Part shown: piece by piece, positions 7,208 to 15,458 of the stretch
Position numbering within the stretch: position 1 is the stretch's first letter
Layout of the letters: each line of letters opens with the position of its first letter
Source: a virus
DNA length: 30,497 bases
Virus record (IMG/VR): IMGVR_UViG_3300008012_000104
Coordinates: 1-30,497 of that record
Strand: one strand, 5' to 3'
Translations under genes and position numbers: made by a program
Notes under the pieces: model-generated
What the model was told of the DNA's origin: nothing
Database searches by the model: none
Seen by the model: the letters and a program-made list of their open reading frames with translations, nothing else

Positions 7208-7893
7208 TACTTGATAGTATCAGGGTATACTGTGTCCCACTTCAATTCAACAAACTGACCAGCAAGGGTAGGGATACGACACCCTGCGTCAGTATTAACT
7301 CCAGTTCGGAAATCAATCATAAGCTTGTCGTCCTCACGAACGATACGGCCCACACCATCCATGATAGAACAGAGGTGAGTCTTCAGCTTACCGGTAAGAT
7401 TGATTTTCTGTACCTCAACACCCTCTTCGTCATGCCCATCTTTCTGGTGCCCGACGATAATGATGTGCTTAGAGGCACGAGCAAATTGCTCAATGATAGC
7501 AATGACTTGACTACGCATCAGATGCCAGCCCTTGCCGTGCGGGATATCGCCAATATGCTTGACCTTATGTGACCGGCAGACAGTATCTGTTACCCATGCC
7601 TCGATGTGGTCGATGGTGTCGAGCACAATGAAATCATAAGCATCCGGGTTCTCCTGCACGTATTCCAAACATTGCTTGAGCTTAGGTAGCCCATCAACCA
7701 CTACGCTTGTAGCACCGTCACAGTATGACGTGCCACCTACAAGTTGGTCTCCATTGTTTCCCTTGACTTCGGTGTCGATAATCAAGTGCTTGGGTAACTG
7801 TGCTACAGCACTAGTCTTACCCACCTTCGGCTTGCCATAGATAAACAAGCGCTGCGGCGATTGTGCCGCTTTGATTTTCTGTGGTTCAATCAT
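7207..7893 (-). CDS. Sak4-like RecA-fold ATPase
   Basis: The start is the ATG at 7893-7891; the codon before it is TTG. Walker A is GKPKVGKT at 20-27, IIDTE follows at 38-42 and Walker B is FIVLDT at 88-93. IIIVGHQKD near 135 resembles the sensor region and the protein ends in strands. Length (228) and layout match the Sak4 / AAA_24 group of phage single-strand annealing ATPases. It overlaps its upstream neighbour by 8 bases and abuts the candidate SSB, which fits annealing or strand-exchange work during replication. Confidence 0.88.
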   Translation of the reverse strand: MIEPQKIKAAQSPQRLFIYGKPKVGKTSAVAQLPKHLIIDTEVKGNNGDQLVGGTSYCDGATSVVVDGLPKLKQCLEYVQENPDAYDFIVLDTIDHIEAWVTDTVCRSHKVKHIGDIPHGKGWHLMRSQVIAIIEQFARASKHIIIVGHQKDGHDEEGVEVQKINLTGKLKTHLCSIMDGVGRIVREDDKLMIDFRTGVNTDAGCRIPTLAGQFVELKWDTVYPDTIK

Positions 7894-8233
7894 CAAATAC
7901 TCCTTCTTCTATTTCTTGAATGACGTCACCCAGTGACTTCTGGGCGCGCTCTCTAAGATACGAAATAAGCTTGGCATCATCAACAACTCTTTCACTCGCA
8001 GAAGCAGTGTAATCGCTTGTGTTTCTGATACTTATGTAGTCATCGCCTACAAAGCAAAAGACCCTGTGCATCCCGATAACGGTGAAGCTTCCGGTCTTTC
8101 CTCTGTTGGCAAGCATCGAGTCTAAGTCCCACTTATTGACTAAGATGGTACCGACGACGAAGTTCTTATAGACCGTAGGGGTTGTCTCTACGTGCTGGCG
8201 AATCTCCACCGTCCCAGTCTTCAAAGATTCCAT
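7886..8233 (-). CDS. 115-residue hypothetical protein
   Basis: The product contains FVVGTILVNKWDLDSM and GSFTVIGMHRVFCFVGDDYI, predicted mostly beta strands, then a charged helix ending in EIEEGVFDD. It starts 68 bases before the DnaB stop, so its first 22 residues share DNA with the helicase C-terminus. No alternative ATG before residue 40 exists. No family is recognised. Its position between the helicase and the Sak4-like ATPase suggests a replication accessory factor, without further evidence. Confidence 0.65.
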   Translation of the reverse strand: MESLKTGTVEIRQHVETTPTVYKNFVVGTILVNKWDLDSMLANRGKTGSFTVIGMHRVFCFVGDDYISIRNTSDYTASASERVVDDAKLISYLRERAQKSLGDVIQEIEEGVFDD

Positions 8234-9146
8234 GTCTCAAATTATTCTTGAGCAGTGTAATACCTGCTTGACCGTGACGGTTCTTGAGGCAGTGCAATGC
8301 TACTAGGTTTCTCGTCGGTAGGTTTTTCCTACCGTACGTTTCTAAGCCCAGCAAAGACGGTTGATGTATCACCATGACTACATCAGCAGCGTGGTAGAGC
8401 TGCTTAGAGCCATGGATGTCCGTCTTCAATGGGTAGTGTAGGTTAGGGCTGTCAGGGTCTCGACGTTTCTCGCCTTCGATCTTGTCGTTGAGCTGAGAAA
8501 GTAGAAGCACCATAGCACCAAACCTCTTGCGTATTTCAATACACATCTTACCGAGTTCCGCGAGAGTCTGAATCTCGTTCTCTCCCGGCATAGGAGTTAC
8601 AAGCAGAGTGTGGTCAAGGCAGATGACGTAGTGACAATCGCCATGCTGCTTGACAAATTGTGAAACTGCACGAGCAATCTGCATCCTGTTGCCAGGCTGC
8701 TCGATGAAATAGATAGAAGGCTCATTGATTTGACCCAGCTTATCTTCAATCATAACTCGCTCTACATCATCAAGAGCTGTCGTTGCGTGTAGCATACGGT
8801 CCAGCGGCACCTCAGCAAGCGAGGATAGCCGGCGCATCAGCTCCATCTCTGCAGACATCTCGAATGAGAAGTGCAGAATCTTGACCGGTTTGTCAAACTT
8901 GTTGTAGGCAGTAGAAGTAAAGTCGCGGATAAGGTTGTTGAGATACATACTCTTACCGTGACCTGACGCTCCTGCTACTACATAGACCATCCCGAACTGC
9001 ATCCCGCCCAGCAACATCTTGTTGACTTTATCCCAGCGCGTTTTCATCACAGGGATTTTACCGTCCATGTAGTTGTGAATCGTAGTCTGTGTAGCAGACA
9101 CGACCTCATGCATAGGGCGTACTTGGAGTTCAGAGGATTCTGTCAT
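8166..9146 (-). CDS. dnaB: DnaB-type replicative helicase (ATPase domain)
   Basis: The protein has the RecA-like core of DnaB/gp4 helicases. Walker A is GASGHGKS (59-66), FSFEMSAEME (motif H1a-like) follows, then Walker B in YVICLDHTLLV, LLLSQLNDK, and a late HCLKNRHGQAG with the arginine-finger-like KNRhG. The N-terminal domain of bacterial DnaB is absent, so 326 residues is short but usual for phage versions. It would unwind DNA at the fork with the primase downstream. Start overlaps the loader-like gene's end by 17 bases. Confidence 0.9.
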   Translation of the reverse strand: MTESSELQVRPMHEVVSATQTTIHNYMDGKIPVMKTRWDKVNKMLLGGMQFGMVYVVAGASGHGKSMYLNNLIRDFTSTAYNKFDKPVKILHFSFEMSAEMELMRRLSSLAEVPLDRMLHATTALDDVERVMIEDKLGQINEPSIYFIEQPGNRMQIARAVSQFVKQHGDCHYVICLDHTLLVTPMPGENEIQTLAELGKMCIEIRKRFGAMVLLLSQLNDKIEGEKRRDPDSPNLHYPLKTDIHGSKQLYHAADVVMVIHQPSLLGLETYGRKNLPTRNLVALHCLKNRHGQAGITLLKNNLRHGIFEDWDGGDSPARRDNPYGL

Positions 9147-9687
9147 GTGGCAAATCTTCAGCGGGCCGGTCTTTCATCATCTCCCAAAGGTCGACGAAAG
9201 TCTCAGCTTGTAACCATTTGTCGATACGCATACTGATCAGCTTTTGGTCTTTGGCATACTTCAAAGCTGCCATCACCTTCTTGTGGTCATGCATACTACC
9301 GATATGTTTGTGGTACCAGCGAATCAGCTCTTCTTTGTTGACTGCCTTCGCCGGTATCTTCTTACCATCGATATTGATGAAGGGTGGGTAGGCTGCCCAA
9401 AACTCTTCACCGTCTGTAGTAGAAGCGGAGTAGAAAGCATTGATAAACTTATCGGTTACCTCATAAAAGTCTGCATACTTGCTGTCAGCGGAAGGGTTGG
9501 TATCAATAATCAATCCCTTCGCCTCCAAGTCATCGAGATACTTGGTAGGAAATATCTGACCTTCTTGAGCAATTCGATACAGAAGATCATGCCGCCGCTC
9601 ATATATGATTTGGCAGAACAATACTTGTACTGGGCTGATATCCAGCTTTAGGAGTACGTCAACGTACTTATCGAGCGGATACACCAT
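9130..9687 (-). CDS. Replisome organiser / helicase-loader candidate
   Basis: Residues 1-90 have a winged-helix look (VLFCQIIYERRHDLL, FPTKYLDDLEAKGLI). They are followed by GEEFWAAYP and a C-terminal helical region with KWLQAETFVDLWE. An eFw..YP segment after a winged helix is typical of phage replication organiser and DnaD/DnaT-like proteins. The gene lies directly upstream of the DnaB-type helicase, which supports a loading role. I see no ATPase motif, so it is not a DnaC-type loader. Family assignment remains tentative. Confidence 0.65.
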   Translation of the reverse strand: MVYPLDKYVDVLLKLDISPVQVLFCQIIYERRHDLLYRIAQEGQIFPTKYLDDLEAKGLIIDTNPSADSKYADFYEVTDKFINAFYSASTTDGEEFWAAYPPFINIDGKKIPAKAVNKEELIRWYHKHIGSMHDHKKVMAALKYAKDQKLISMRIDKWLQAETFVDLWEMMKDRPAEDLPHDRIL

Positions 9688-9949
9688 AGCCTAGCATGAT
9701 CTTCTGTTCAACTTCTCGGGCTTCTTCCAGTGCTTTAACCACACTAGTAAGGTTGGCTTCAATGTTTGTCTCTTCGCTAAGAGACAGTTGAAACTGCCAC
9801 GCCTCATCGCTCCACTTTCTCTTACCGGCTTTAACCAGCAACAGGATTTCGGAGTAGAGAGTCGTTGCACTTTGCGAGTAGCTCCTCGATGGAGTGGACC
9901 CACTGGATGTTTGCCGACTTTGATTGTCGGGACTTAAGCCATTTTTCAT
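9668..9949 (-). CDS. 93-residue hypothetical protein
   Basis: The C-terminal half (SLSEETNIEANLTSVVKALE and beyond) looks like a genuine helical protein. The first 40 residues are Ser/Thr-rich and overlap the helicase end by 119 bases, so the true start may lie further in, perhaps at a non-ATG codon near 9840. The gene ends within the start of the loader candidate (20-base overlap). No family recognised. It is accepted because otherwise about 140 bases between two coupled genes would be empty. Confidence 0.5.
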   Translation of the reverse strand: MKNGLSPDNQSRQTSSGSTPSRSYSQSATTLYSEILLLVKAGKRKWSDEAWQFQLSLSEETNIEANLTSVVKALEEAREVEQKIMLGYGVSAR

Positions 9950-11069
9950 CTTGAGTGTCTTTCAAGTAAAGGTTGATAATCACTCCGGTCTTTCCTTCCT
10001 TAAACCTGATTGCACGGCCAGTCCGTTGCAAGTCTTGTCGCGGCTTAGAAGTACCGGAACACACAATAGCCAACTCGATACCTTTTACATCAAAACCCTC
10101 ATCCAATGCACGTGCGGTGTGAATCACACGTACATCGGTACGGTCATCTGCAAAAGAGTCCAATACGTTTTGGCGGGCGTATTTGGACATCTTTGAATGG
10201 TACGCTGCACCCCAGGGCTGCGTCTCTTTGTACATCTGCTGAGCAAACTCTACACTCTCGGAGAACGTGATGGTATGCACGTCGAAGATCTCAATGAGTT
10301 TCTTCGCTGCCTCCCGCTTAGTAGCACTCTTGTAGATGAGCTGCTTGCGTTTGTTCATAGCGGTGTTGAATGCGCGGGCCTTACCAAGTACCTGCTCTTC
10401 TGACCACCCCGATAGTGTACGGGTAAATACAGACAGATAACTGCGGTCACGTAGACATCGTTGTGCTACATGAAAGCGGTTGTTGAAGATAGCGAATGCT
10501 TCATAGTAGGCATCCGTTACCAGCTTGTAGTTCTTCTCCTCGTTCTCGCCCATGCGTAGACCAAGGTTGAAGACTTGGAACTGTGAGACGTATTCGTTCC
10601 GCACAGCTTCCCGGAGAGAGATAGTCTCAAACACCGGTGCGGCTTGGCTAATGATATGAAACCTAGGGTCTTCTCTATCAATTGTAGCCGTCAAGCCGAG
10701 GATGTATCGATAATCGGTACACGCAAATATACCACGGAATACCTCACTCATGTAGTTGTGAATCTCATCGAGTATCAACAAGTCTACATCGTGCTCCATC
10801 TTAACAGCAGTATTGATGACCATTACAGACACGCCGGTAATGTGCATGTCTGCAATGCTGTCTTCCCACTGCTGCTTAAGGTTTTGTGTAGGGACGACGA
10901 CGAGTGCCTTGCCAGTAGGCAGCTTGTCGTTCATCTCTTGGAGGATGAGGAGGGCGACGAAGGTCTTGCCAAATCCAGTAACTGCCTCAAGTGTCCCTCG
11001 CCGCCCAGCCTCCGTCCACTTAGCGACCACTTCCTTCTGTCGCTTAAGTCGACGTTGATCAATCTTCAT
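9831..11069 (-). CDS. Superfamily 2 helicase (DEAD/DEAH-like)
   Basis: A full motif set is visible in 412 residues. There is Walker A TGFGKT (31-36), a VVVPTQNLKQQW motif Ia, the DEIH box (101-104), GLTAT (125-129), and a second domain with HTARALDEGFD and QRTGRAIRF (motif VI). The order matches UvsW / ResIII-like helicases that remodel branched DNA or act in recombination-dependent replication. It is a double-strand translocase by family, not the replicative helicase. It overlaps the preceding gene by 11 bases. Some crAss-like phages carry SNF2-type helicases in a similar place. Confidence 0.9.
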   Translation of the reverse strand: MKIDQRRLKRQKEVVAKWTEAGRRGTLEAVTGFGKTFVALLILQEMNDKLPTGKALVVVPTQNLKQQWEDSIADMHITGVSVMVINTAVKMEHDVDLLILDEIHNYMSEVFRGIFACTDYRYILGLTATIDREDPRFHIISQAAPVFETISLREAVRNEYVSQFQVFNLGLRMGENEEKNYKLVTDAYYEAFAIFNNRFHVAQRCLRDRSYLSVFTRTLSGWSEEQVLGKARAFNTAMNKRKQLIYKSATKREAAKKLIEIFDVHTITFSESVEFAQQMYKETQPWGAAYHSKMSKYARQNVLDSFADDRTDVRVIHTARALDEGFDVKGIELAIVCSGTSKPRQDLQRTGRAIRFKEGKTGVIINLYLKDTQDEKWLKSRQSKSANIQWVHSIEELLAKCNDSLLRNPVAG

Positions 11070-11529
11070 ATCGATCGTCTCGTATCAACTCTTCGGTCTG
11101 CACCCAGTTGTAGCTGTTGCCCCAGACCTTGCCATGTGGCATCTCAATGAAGCAGTGAGCAAAGCCACCGTCATTGATTTCACATACATCAAAGTGCTCA
11201 TACACCCATTGGTCCAGGTCATAGCCCTGACGGTCGTCGCCAGACACTACTTGCATGCTTGGTTCTGCTTGATAGCGTCCTTGTTGCACGCGGCAGGCCC
11301 AGTGTTGCTGGACATCTTTCATGTCATGTGCCCACCGCATAGGTGCGTAGTTGTTTTGCTTCACAAAGTCGAGACCCTCTTTGCTTAAGAAGCTGATGTC
11401 GTCAATGCCTCCACTGTCGCCACAACCTTGCCAGTAGATGTAGACACCAGGGTATTCCCGTGGGTCAACTTCACTGTTCTTGTAGATGTCTTCAACAGCA
11501 TCTAGTATGTTTCTCGGGATCTTTTCCAT
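11059..11529 (-). CDS. 156-residue hypothetical protein with GDSG motif
   Basis: The sequence contains YIYWQGCGDSGGIDDI near residues 30-45, then an alternating pattern and the ending VQTEELIRDDRYED. A strand followed by G.GDSG.i recalls small uncharacterised families such as DUF6878, but I cannot confirm it. Several Trp and His residues are scattered through CRVQQGRY and FAHCFIEMPHGK. No catalytic assignment is justified; the GDSG is not in a trypsin context. It is transcribed between a zinc-ribbon-like gene and the SF2 helicase. Confidence 0.65.
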   Translation of the reverse strand: MEKIPRNILDAVEDIYKNSEVDPREYPGVYIYWQGCGDSGGIDDISFLSKEGLDFVKQNNYAPMRWAHDMKDVQQHWACRVQQGRYQAEPSMQVVSGDDRQGYDLDQWVYEHFDVCEINDGGFAHCFIEMPHGKVWGNSYNWVQTEELIRDDRYED

Positions 11530-11531
11530 GA

Positions 11532-11888
11532 TTAAAAAAAGTAATTAGGTTGTCTACCTGGTAGCCAGATATCCGGGTTATTACGGGTAGTCCAAGTAGT
11601 TGTGTACCACCAGCGTTCGCCCTCCCAAAACGTAGCACGAGCCTTTTTTAGAATGACGATAGCATCATCTACGGCACCAGTATCGAATACATCACGAGCT
11701 TCATGAAAGAGCGGTAGTGCTTTTTCCATGCAGGCTCTTTCATATTTTAAACAAGTGCTGTCATGTAGCTTCTGACATCGGGTAATCCAACTGCTGTAAG
11801 TACCACGGTTTCTAAACTTGGGCTGAGGTTTTGGCTTGGCCTTCTTCTTCAGCTTGATTTTCTGTTTGCATGTCGGGCATTTCTTCAT
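11532..11888 (-). CDS. Small protein with N-terminal CxxC zinc-knuckle-like motif
   Basis: The first residues read MKKCPTCKQKIKLKKKAKPK, a CxxC followed by a lysine/proline stretch, then a helical region (ERACMEKALPLFHEARDVFD) and an aromatic tail (WWYTTTWTTRN). Only one CxxC pair is at the N-terminus; further cysteines at about 38, 46 and 53 might complete a metal site. Function is unknown. It begins 77 bases inside the upstream gene and ends two bases before the next start. Confidence 0.65.
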   Translation of the reverse strand: MKKCPTCKQKIKLKKKAKPKPQPKFRNRGTYSSWITRCQKLHDSTCLKYERACMEKALPLFHEARDVFDTGAVDDAIVILKKARATFWEGERWWYTTTWTTRNNPDIWLPGRQPNYFF

Positions 11889-12222
11889 TGGGCAAATTCA
11901 ATTTGCGACCGGTCATCCAGAACTCTTTATCGATGCTCTTTAACCAGTCTTGTACTGATGGGACGAATCCCAAGTCTTCAATGATGTGCTGTTCGGCAAT
12001 GGTCCTAACAGGTACCTCAATGCCGTCGCTGTTGGTGATGGTTACTCCGAACCGTTCTTCACAAGCGTAAACGCCAAAGCTATGATGGCGAAGAGCACGG
12101 TGGCGATGGTCACTAAAAGCCACCTTAGAGCCATCAATCCACTCGTGTATAGCAAGATAGTCTGATTCAGTACCTCTGAAGCGACGAGTAGAACTAACAG
12201 CGTGATGATAAGCATGTGCCAT
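11812..12222 (-). CDS. DUF6915-like protein
   Basis: The N-terminal 100 residues (HHAVSSTRRFRGTESDYLAI, then DHRHRALRHHSFGVYACEER, then VPVRTIAEQHIIEDLGFVPS) are rich in His and Arg. They match, from memory, a conserved phage and bacterial family of unknown function (DUF6915). The clustered His residues could bind metal; that is inference. The C-terminal 25 residues are Glu/Gln-rich and overlap the next gene by 77 bases. It ends in TAG, one of only two amber stops I noticed in the window. Confidence 0.7.
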   Translation of the reverse strand: MAHAYHHAVSSTRRFRGTESDYLAIHEWIDGSKVAFSDHRHRALRHHSFGVYACEERFGVTITNSDGIEVPVRTIAEQHIIEDLGFVPSVQDWLKSIDKEFWMTGRKLNLPNEEMPDMQTENQAEEEGQAKTSAQV

Positions 12223-12379
12223 TGTGTTCGTCTAGGGTTACTATTTCAAATTCATCTGAGAGAAAAGGTAGAACACGGGGTATGCGGTTACGCGCATACT
12301 CACATTGTTCTTTAGTACCTGTCTCCCATACAAGATACCGGGCGGTACCTTGATGAGTCATGCTGCGTAGTACATACAT
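12194..12379 (-). CDS. 61-residue hypothetical protein
   Basis: The start at 12379-12377 is fused to the preceding TGA (TGATG). The product begins MYVLRSMTHQGTARYLVWET and continues with CEYARNRIPRVLPFLSDEF, giving a strand-helix-strand pattern as in small phage regulators. It ends with an amber codon and overlaps the DUF6915-like gene by 29 bases. No family is recognised. Confidence 0.6.
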   Translation of the reverse strand: MYVLRSMTHQGTARYLVWETGTKEQCEYARNRIPRVLPFLSDEFEIVTLDEHNGTCLSSRC

Positions 12380-12618
12380 CACAGGTCTAATATGATTTCT
12401 CTCAGGTCTAATCCTTTCTCCTTCGCAGCGTTGATTGCTAATTTCAAATCGGTGCGTAGAAGGATTGTCTGTTCATCAGCGACGGTCTCTATAATGTAAG
12501 AGGCACGCCACTTGTACAGGCGGTATCTGCCTTGACGAGAGGTCTTGGCTAGGTCGTCAGCAGTAGACTTCAACCTATCCAAAACCTCTTGCCATTCGGC
12601 ATGCTGTCTGATGTCCAT
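12379..12618 (-). CDS. 79-residue hypothetical protein
   Basis: A helix-rich N-terminus (AEWQEVLDRLKSTADDLAKT) is followed by strands (YRLYKWRASYIIETV, TILLRTDLK) and a final helix (AINAAKEKGLDLREIILDL). Its ATG overlaps the TAA of the DUF932-like gene and its TGA overlaps the following ATG, so it sits in a strictly coupled trio. I do not recognise it. Confidence 0.65.
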   Translation of the reverse strand: MDIRQHAEWQEVLDRLKSTADDLAKTSRQGRYRLYKWRASYIIETVADEQTILLRTDLKLAINAAKEKGLDLREIILDL

Positions 12619-13388
12619 TAGTTCATGCTGAACCCGGCTGCATCAGCCAAGAACTTGGTGATCTTGCTGTGGACACCGACAGTTTCGTGTGCTGGAGCAC
12701 GCTTAGCTGCCTCAGTGCAGTTGTTGTAGAACTTCCACAAGGAGTCAGGCAGCAAGATGCCATCGTCTGTCTTCTTGAAGCCCCACTCCTGTGACTCATA
12801 CGTCTCTTTCTTGAGGTCGCTGAGCATACGGGGGGACAAGATGCCGTCGAAGTACATGCGACCGGCAAGTGAAGCTACACTCTTAGGTTGAATGTCTACC
12901 TGCTCAGCCATATGCTTGAACTCCATCAGGTTGGTGAAGTCTGTATGCATCTTGTTGACCTGCGTGTCGACAGCTGAGTGGATGTCATCCCACACATTGC
13001 GGTAGTGACGACGTGCAAACGTGCCCTCATCGCTCCAGAACATACCGTTCCAGCATACAAGGACAACAGCACCAGATGCAAAGGATACCTTACGCATCTT
13101 GTTGTAGCTATTCATGAAGGCAAAGACCCGGTTGATACCTGGTGTCTCAGGGCTGCTGATGTGCAGCTTACACAGCATGATCTGATCTTTCAATGCAGAG
13201 CTAAACTCTTCATTTACTATTGTCAGTCCGTGCTGTCGTACTCGCTCCGTCACGACGCCGTGCAGGTCGGAGTTTGCGACGGGACCGTACGTTCTTGTTG
13301 CTTGTGGTACTGGTGCGTTCCACAACCGGTCTCGGGTCGCTAGGTTTTGCTGTCGCTTTAGACTCAATTGTTCTGCGGATAGGTTCAT
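12618..13388 (-). CDS. DUF932-like phage/plasmid protein
   Basis: The 256-residue sequence has TRTYGPVANSDLHGVVTERV near the start, then ISSPETPGINRVFAFMNSYN and GAVVLVCWNGMFWSDEGTFA followed by RRHYRNV. The series of an N-terminal strand region, an NSYdk segment and a C.NGM...h....kH motif fits DUF932 (TIGR03299-type) proteins of phages and plasmids. These are probably DNA-associated, but their role is not established. The ATG at 13388 lies 179 bases before the upstream ORF ends, an unusually long out-of-frame overlap. Confidence 0.75.
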   Translation of the reverse strand: MNLSAEQLSLKRQQNLATRDRLWNAPVPQATRTYGPVANSDLHGVVTERVRQHGLTIVNEEFSSALKDQIMLCKLHISSPETPGINRVFAFMNSYNKMRKVSFASGAVVLVCWNGMFWSDEGTFARRHYRNVWDDIHSAVDTQVNKMHTDFTNLMEFKHMAEQVDIQPKSVASLAGRMYFDGILSPRMLSDLKKETYESQEWGFKKTDDGILLPDSLWKFYNNCTEAAKRAPAHETVGVHSKITKFLADAAGFSMN

Positions 13389-13590
13389 TTTGAAGTACTT
13401 TAATGATTGAAGTTACTCTGCGAATTTCGCTTATCAGTCTCTGTTGTTTGTCAGGACTGAGGTCGGGGTCATAAAGGGAAAACTTAACAAGGCGATCGAG
13501 GTAATCAACCCAGTAAAGCATCCGGTGGTGCATGGGGAGATGCTCGTATCGCGTAAACGAGTTCTCCGCATAGACTTTCATTTGCTCCAT
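13210..13590 (-). CDS. 126-residue hypothetical protein with basic tail
   Basis: The first 70 residues (MHHRMLYWVDYLDRLVKFSL, LSPDKQQRLISEIRRVTSII) form convincing amphipathic helices. The remaining 55 residues are Arg/Ser/Thr-rich and lie wholly within the start of the DUF932-like gene, in another frame. The tail may therefore be read-through without function or a real DNA-binding extension. The start at 13590 overlaps the polymerase stop by 13 bases. No family recognised. Confidence 0.6.
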   Translation of the reverse strand: MEQMKVYAENSFTRYEHLPMHHRMLYWVDYLDRLVKFSLYDPDLSPDKQQRLISEIRRVTSIIKVLQNEPIRRTIESKATAKPSDPRPVVERTSTTSNKNVRSRRKLRPARRRDGASTTARTDNSK

Positions 13591-15458
13591 TTGTCTGTAA
13601 TCTCGACCTCTGCTTTCAGTAGGTCATTCCCCATAATGTGCTGAGCTGCTTGCTCCATGAGTTCTTTGAGTTTGGCAGCCCATTCCTCGGCATAGTCGCG
13701 CGGACAAGTCGTATCGATCTGGTCGTGAACGGTCATGACGAGTTTTACAGGTAGGTTATTCTTTTTGATATGGTCATAGCATAGCACGAGTGCATGCTTA
13801 GTCATATCAGCAGCAGTACCCTGGATGGGTGTGTTCTTAGATACGCGTTCGATACGGCCCTTAGTAGCCATATCCATACCACGCGGCATCCAATCGTCGA
13901 ACCATCGGGTACGTCCCCACGGCTTGAATGTCTTGATGAAACCATTCTTGACACCAGACCGTGACATGCCCTCCAAGAAGTCTTTAATCTTAGGGAAGGC
14001 CTTGAAGTAGTTCTCAATGAGGGTAGAGGCTTCTGACATAGAAATCTCCATAGTCTCAGACAACTTCTTCGGTCCCATTCCATAGGCGAGTCCAAAGTTG
14101 ATACTCTTCACTGCAGTACGCAGCTTCTTATGGTCGGGGCAGCTACACTTCTCGAAGCCTTGCTCGAAAGCGCATGAGTCTTCAGCGGCTTCCTTCCACC
14201 GTTCCCCGAACACAAGTGCTGCGCATACGCTGTGCAAATCGTGTCCATTACGGAGGGCGTGATTGAAGACCGGGTCTTTAGATCCATGGGCTATGATACA
14301 TAGCTCCTGAGACGAGTAGTCAGCAGATACGAATACGTGGTCGGGTTCTGTAACGAAACAGTTCCGATACGCATTGTCTGCTGGTATTTGTTGCATGTTA
14401 GGTTCCTTGCAAGACACACGGCCGGTACGCTTAATCTGAACGAAGCGCGGGTGAATCTTACCATCGTCATACACATGAGCCATAAAGGACTCACCAAAGG
14501 AAGAGACCTTCTTGGTCTGCTCACGGTATTGACGAAGCATCTTACCAATCTCATGTACAGCAGCAATCTTCATAGTATCTCGTTCAGAGGTACCCATGAT
14601 GCTGTTGTCAATGCATTGGAATACACGGAGAGTTTGGGCGGGGCTATCCCAATTGAGACGGGAACCCATTACCTCGGACTCTGGTAAGAACATATCGAGC
14701 TGTGACGCTGGAGTGCGTATGGACTCGAAGGTTGAATCGGTGTCGATGATAGTGTTGAGTGCTGACTCTGACTGCCGTGATTGCTGAGCGAGGTTGTCAA
14801 CCATGGCGAGCCACGACTGGCGGTCAAGGGTGAGACCGTTGTACTCGATGGTCAAGAATGCAAGGCAAGCTTGGCATTCGAGACGAGCGATGTGCATGAG
14901 GTCATTCTTCTTGAGCGCAGATATCTGAGCCTGCATTACGGGCTTGAGATACTTTACGTCATCGGCAGCGTATTGTAGCTGTCGTTCTGATAGCTGTCCA
15001 CCACGAGAGAAGGTGGCACGGACAGACTTATCCAAACGTACTTGGCAGTAGCGTTGTACTACAGAATCGAGACCGGCACGTAGGTTGGTACCATTGACGA
15101 GTACCTGCTCACACAACATGGTGTCGTAGATAGGTACTTCGATTTGGTATCCGTGGTGCATCAGGAACTTGAGGTCAAACTTGATGTTGTGACCTACCAT
15201 CATCTTACAGGTATTGAACGTCTCGAACAGAGCGGGCAGTTCCTCCTTGTTGTAGAGGAATACCCACTGGTCGTTGGTGTCGTGTGCGACTTGTATCGAG
15301 AGGATACTGTCGCTCTGGAAGTTGAATCCTGTGGTTTCGATATCGATGAATAGGTAGAGCTTGTCCCTGAGAGCTGCTACTGCAGCATCCCAGGGCATAA
15401 ACTCATATCCATCTGTGCAGAGGGTACTCTGCGGGTCAGTGGCTACTAGGTAGATCAT
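13578..15458 (-). CDS. polA: Family A DNA polymerase with 3'-5' exonuclease
   Basis: The start at 15458 (MIYLVATDPQ) is preferred because an earlier ATG would deepen the overlap with the ParB-like gene. Residues 35-175 form a DEDDy exonuclease: FIDIETTGF (Asp39, Glu41), HNIKFDLKFL (Asp95) and YAADD (Tyr163, Asp167). The polymerase shows motif A VSADYSSQE (Asp380), motif B RTAVKSINFGLAYG (Arg447, Lys451, Phe455, Tyr459) and motif C MTVHDQID (Asp579). At 626 residues it lacks the 5'-nuclease domain, as phage versions do. Between motifs A and B lies an insert with Cys429, Cys438, Cys440 and His443 that could bind zinc. Phe at 455 predicts discrimination against dideoxynucleotides, by analogy. 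Confidence 0.95.
   Translation of the reverse strand: MIYLVATDPQSTLCTDGYEFMPWDAAVAALRDKLYLFIDIETTGFNFQSDSILSIQVAHDTNDQWVFLYNKEELPALFETFNTCKMMVGHNIKFDLKFLMHHGYQIEVPIYDTMLCEQVLVNGTNLRAGLDSVVQRYCQVRLDKSVRATFSRGGQLSERQLQYAADDVKYLKPVMQAQISALKKNDLMHIARLECQACLAFLTIEYNGLTLDRQSWLAMVDNLAQQSRQSESALNTIIDTDSTFESIRTPASQLDMFLPESEVMGSRLNWDSPAQTLRVFQCIDNSIMGTSERDTMKIAAVHEIGKMLRQYREQTKKVSSFGESFMAHVYDDGKIHPRFVQIKRTGRVSCKEPNMQQIPADNAYRNCFVTEPDHVFVSADYSSQELCIIAHGSKDPVFNHALRNGHDLHSVCAALVFGERWKEAAEDSCAFEQGFEKCSCPDHKKLRTAVKSINFGLAYGMGPKKLSETMEISMSEASTLIENYFKAFPKIKDFLEGMSRSGVKNGFIKTFKPWGRTRWFDDWMPRGMDMATKGRIERVSKNTPIQGTAADMTKHALVLCYDHIKKNNLPVKLVMTVHDQIDTTCPRDYAEEWAAKLKELMEQAAQHIMGNDLLKAEVEITDKWSK

Noticed and set aside
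10644-11150. Plus-strand frame of 168 codons within the SF2 helicase
   Set aside because: The minus strand carries all helicase motifs here; the plus frame has no recognisable features.
11812-12196. Possible amber recoding, because only two genes end in TAG
   Set aside because: Both TAG codons sit where neighbouring genes start, as true stops should, and no suppressor tRNA was seen in the window.
12623-12868. Alternate minus-strand frame inside the DUF932-like gene
   Set aside because: It is Ser/Arg/Cys-rich shadow sequence nested in a well supported gene.
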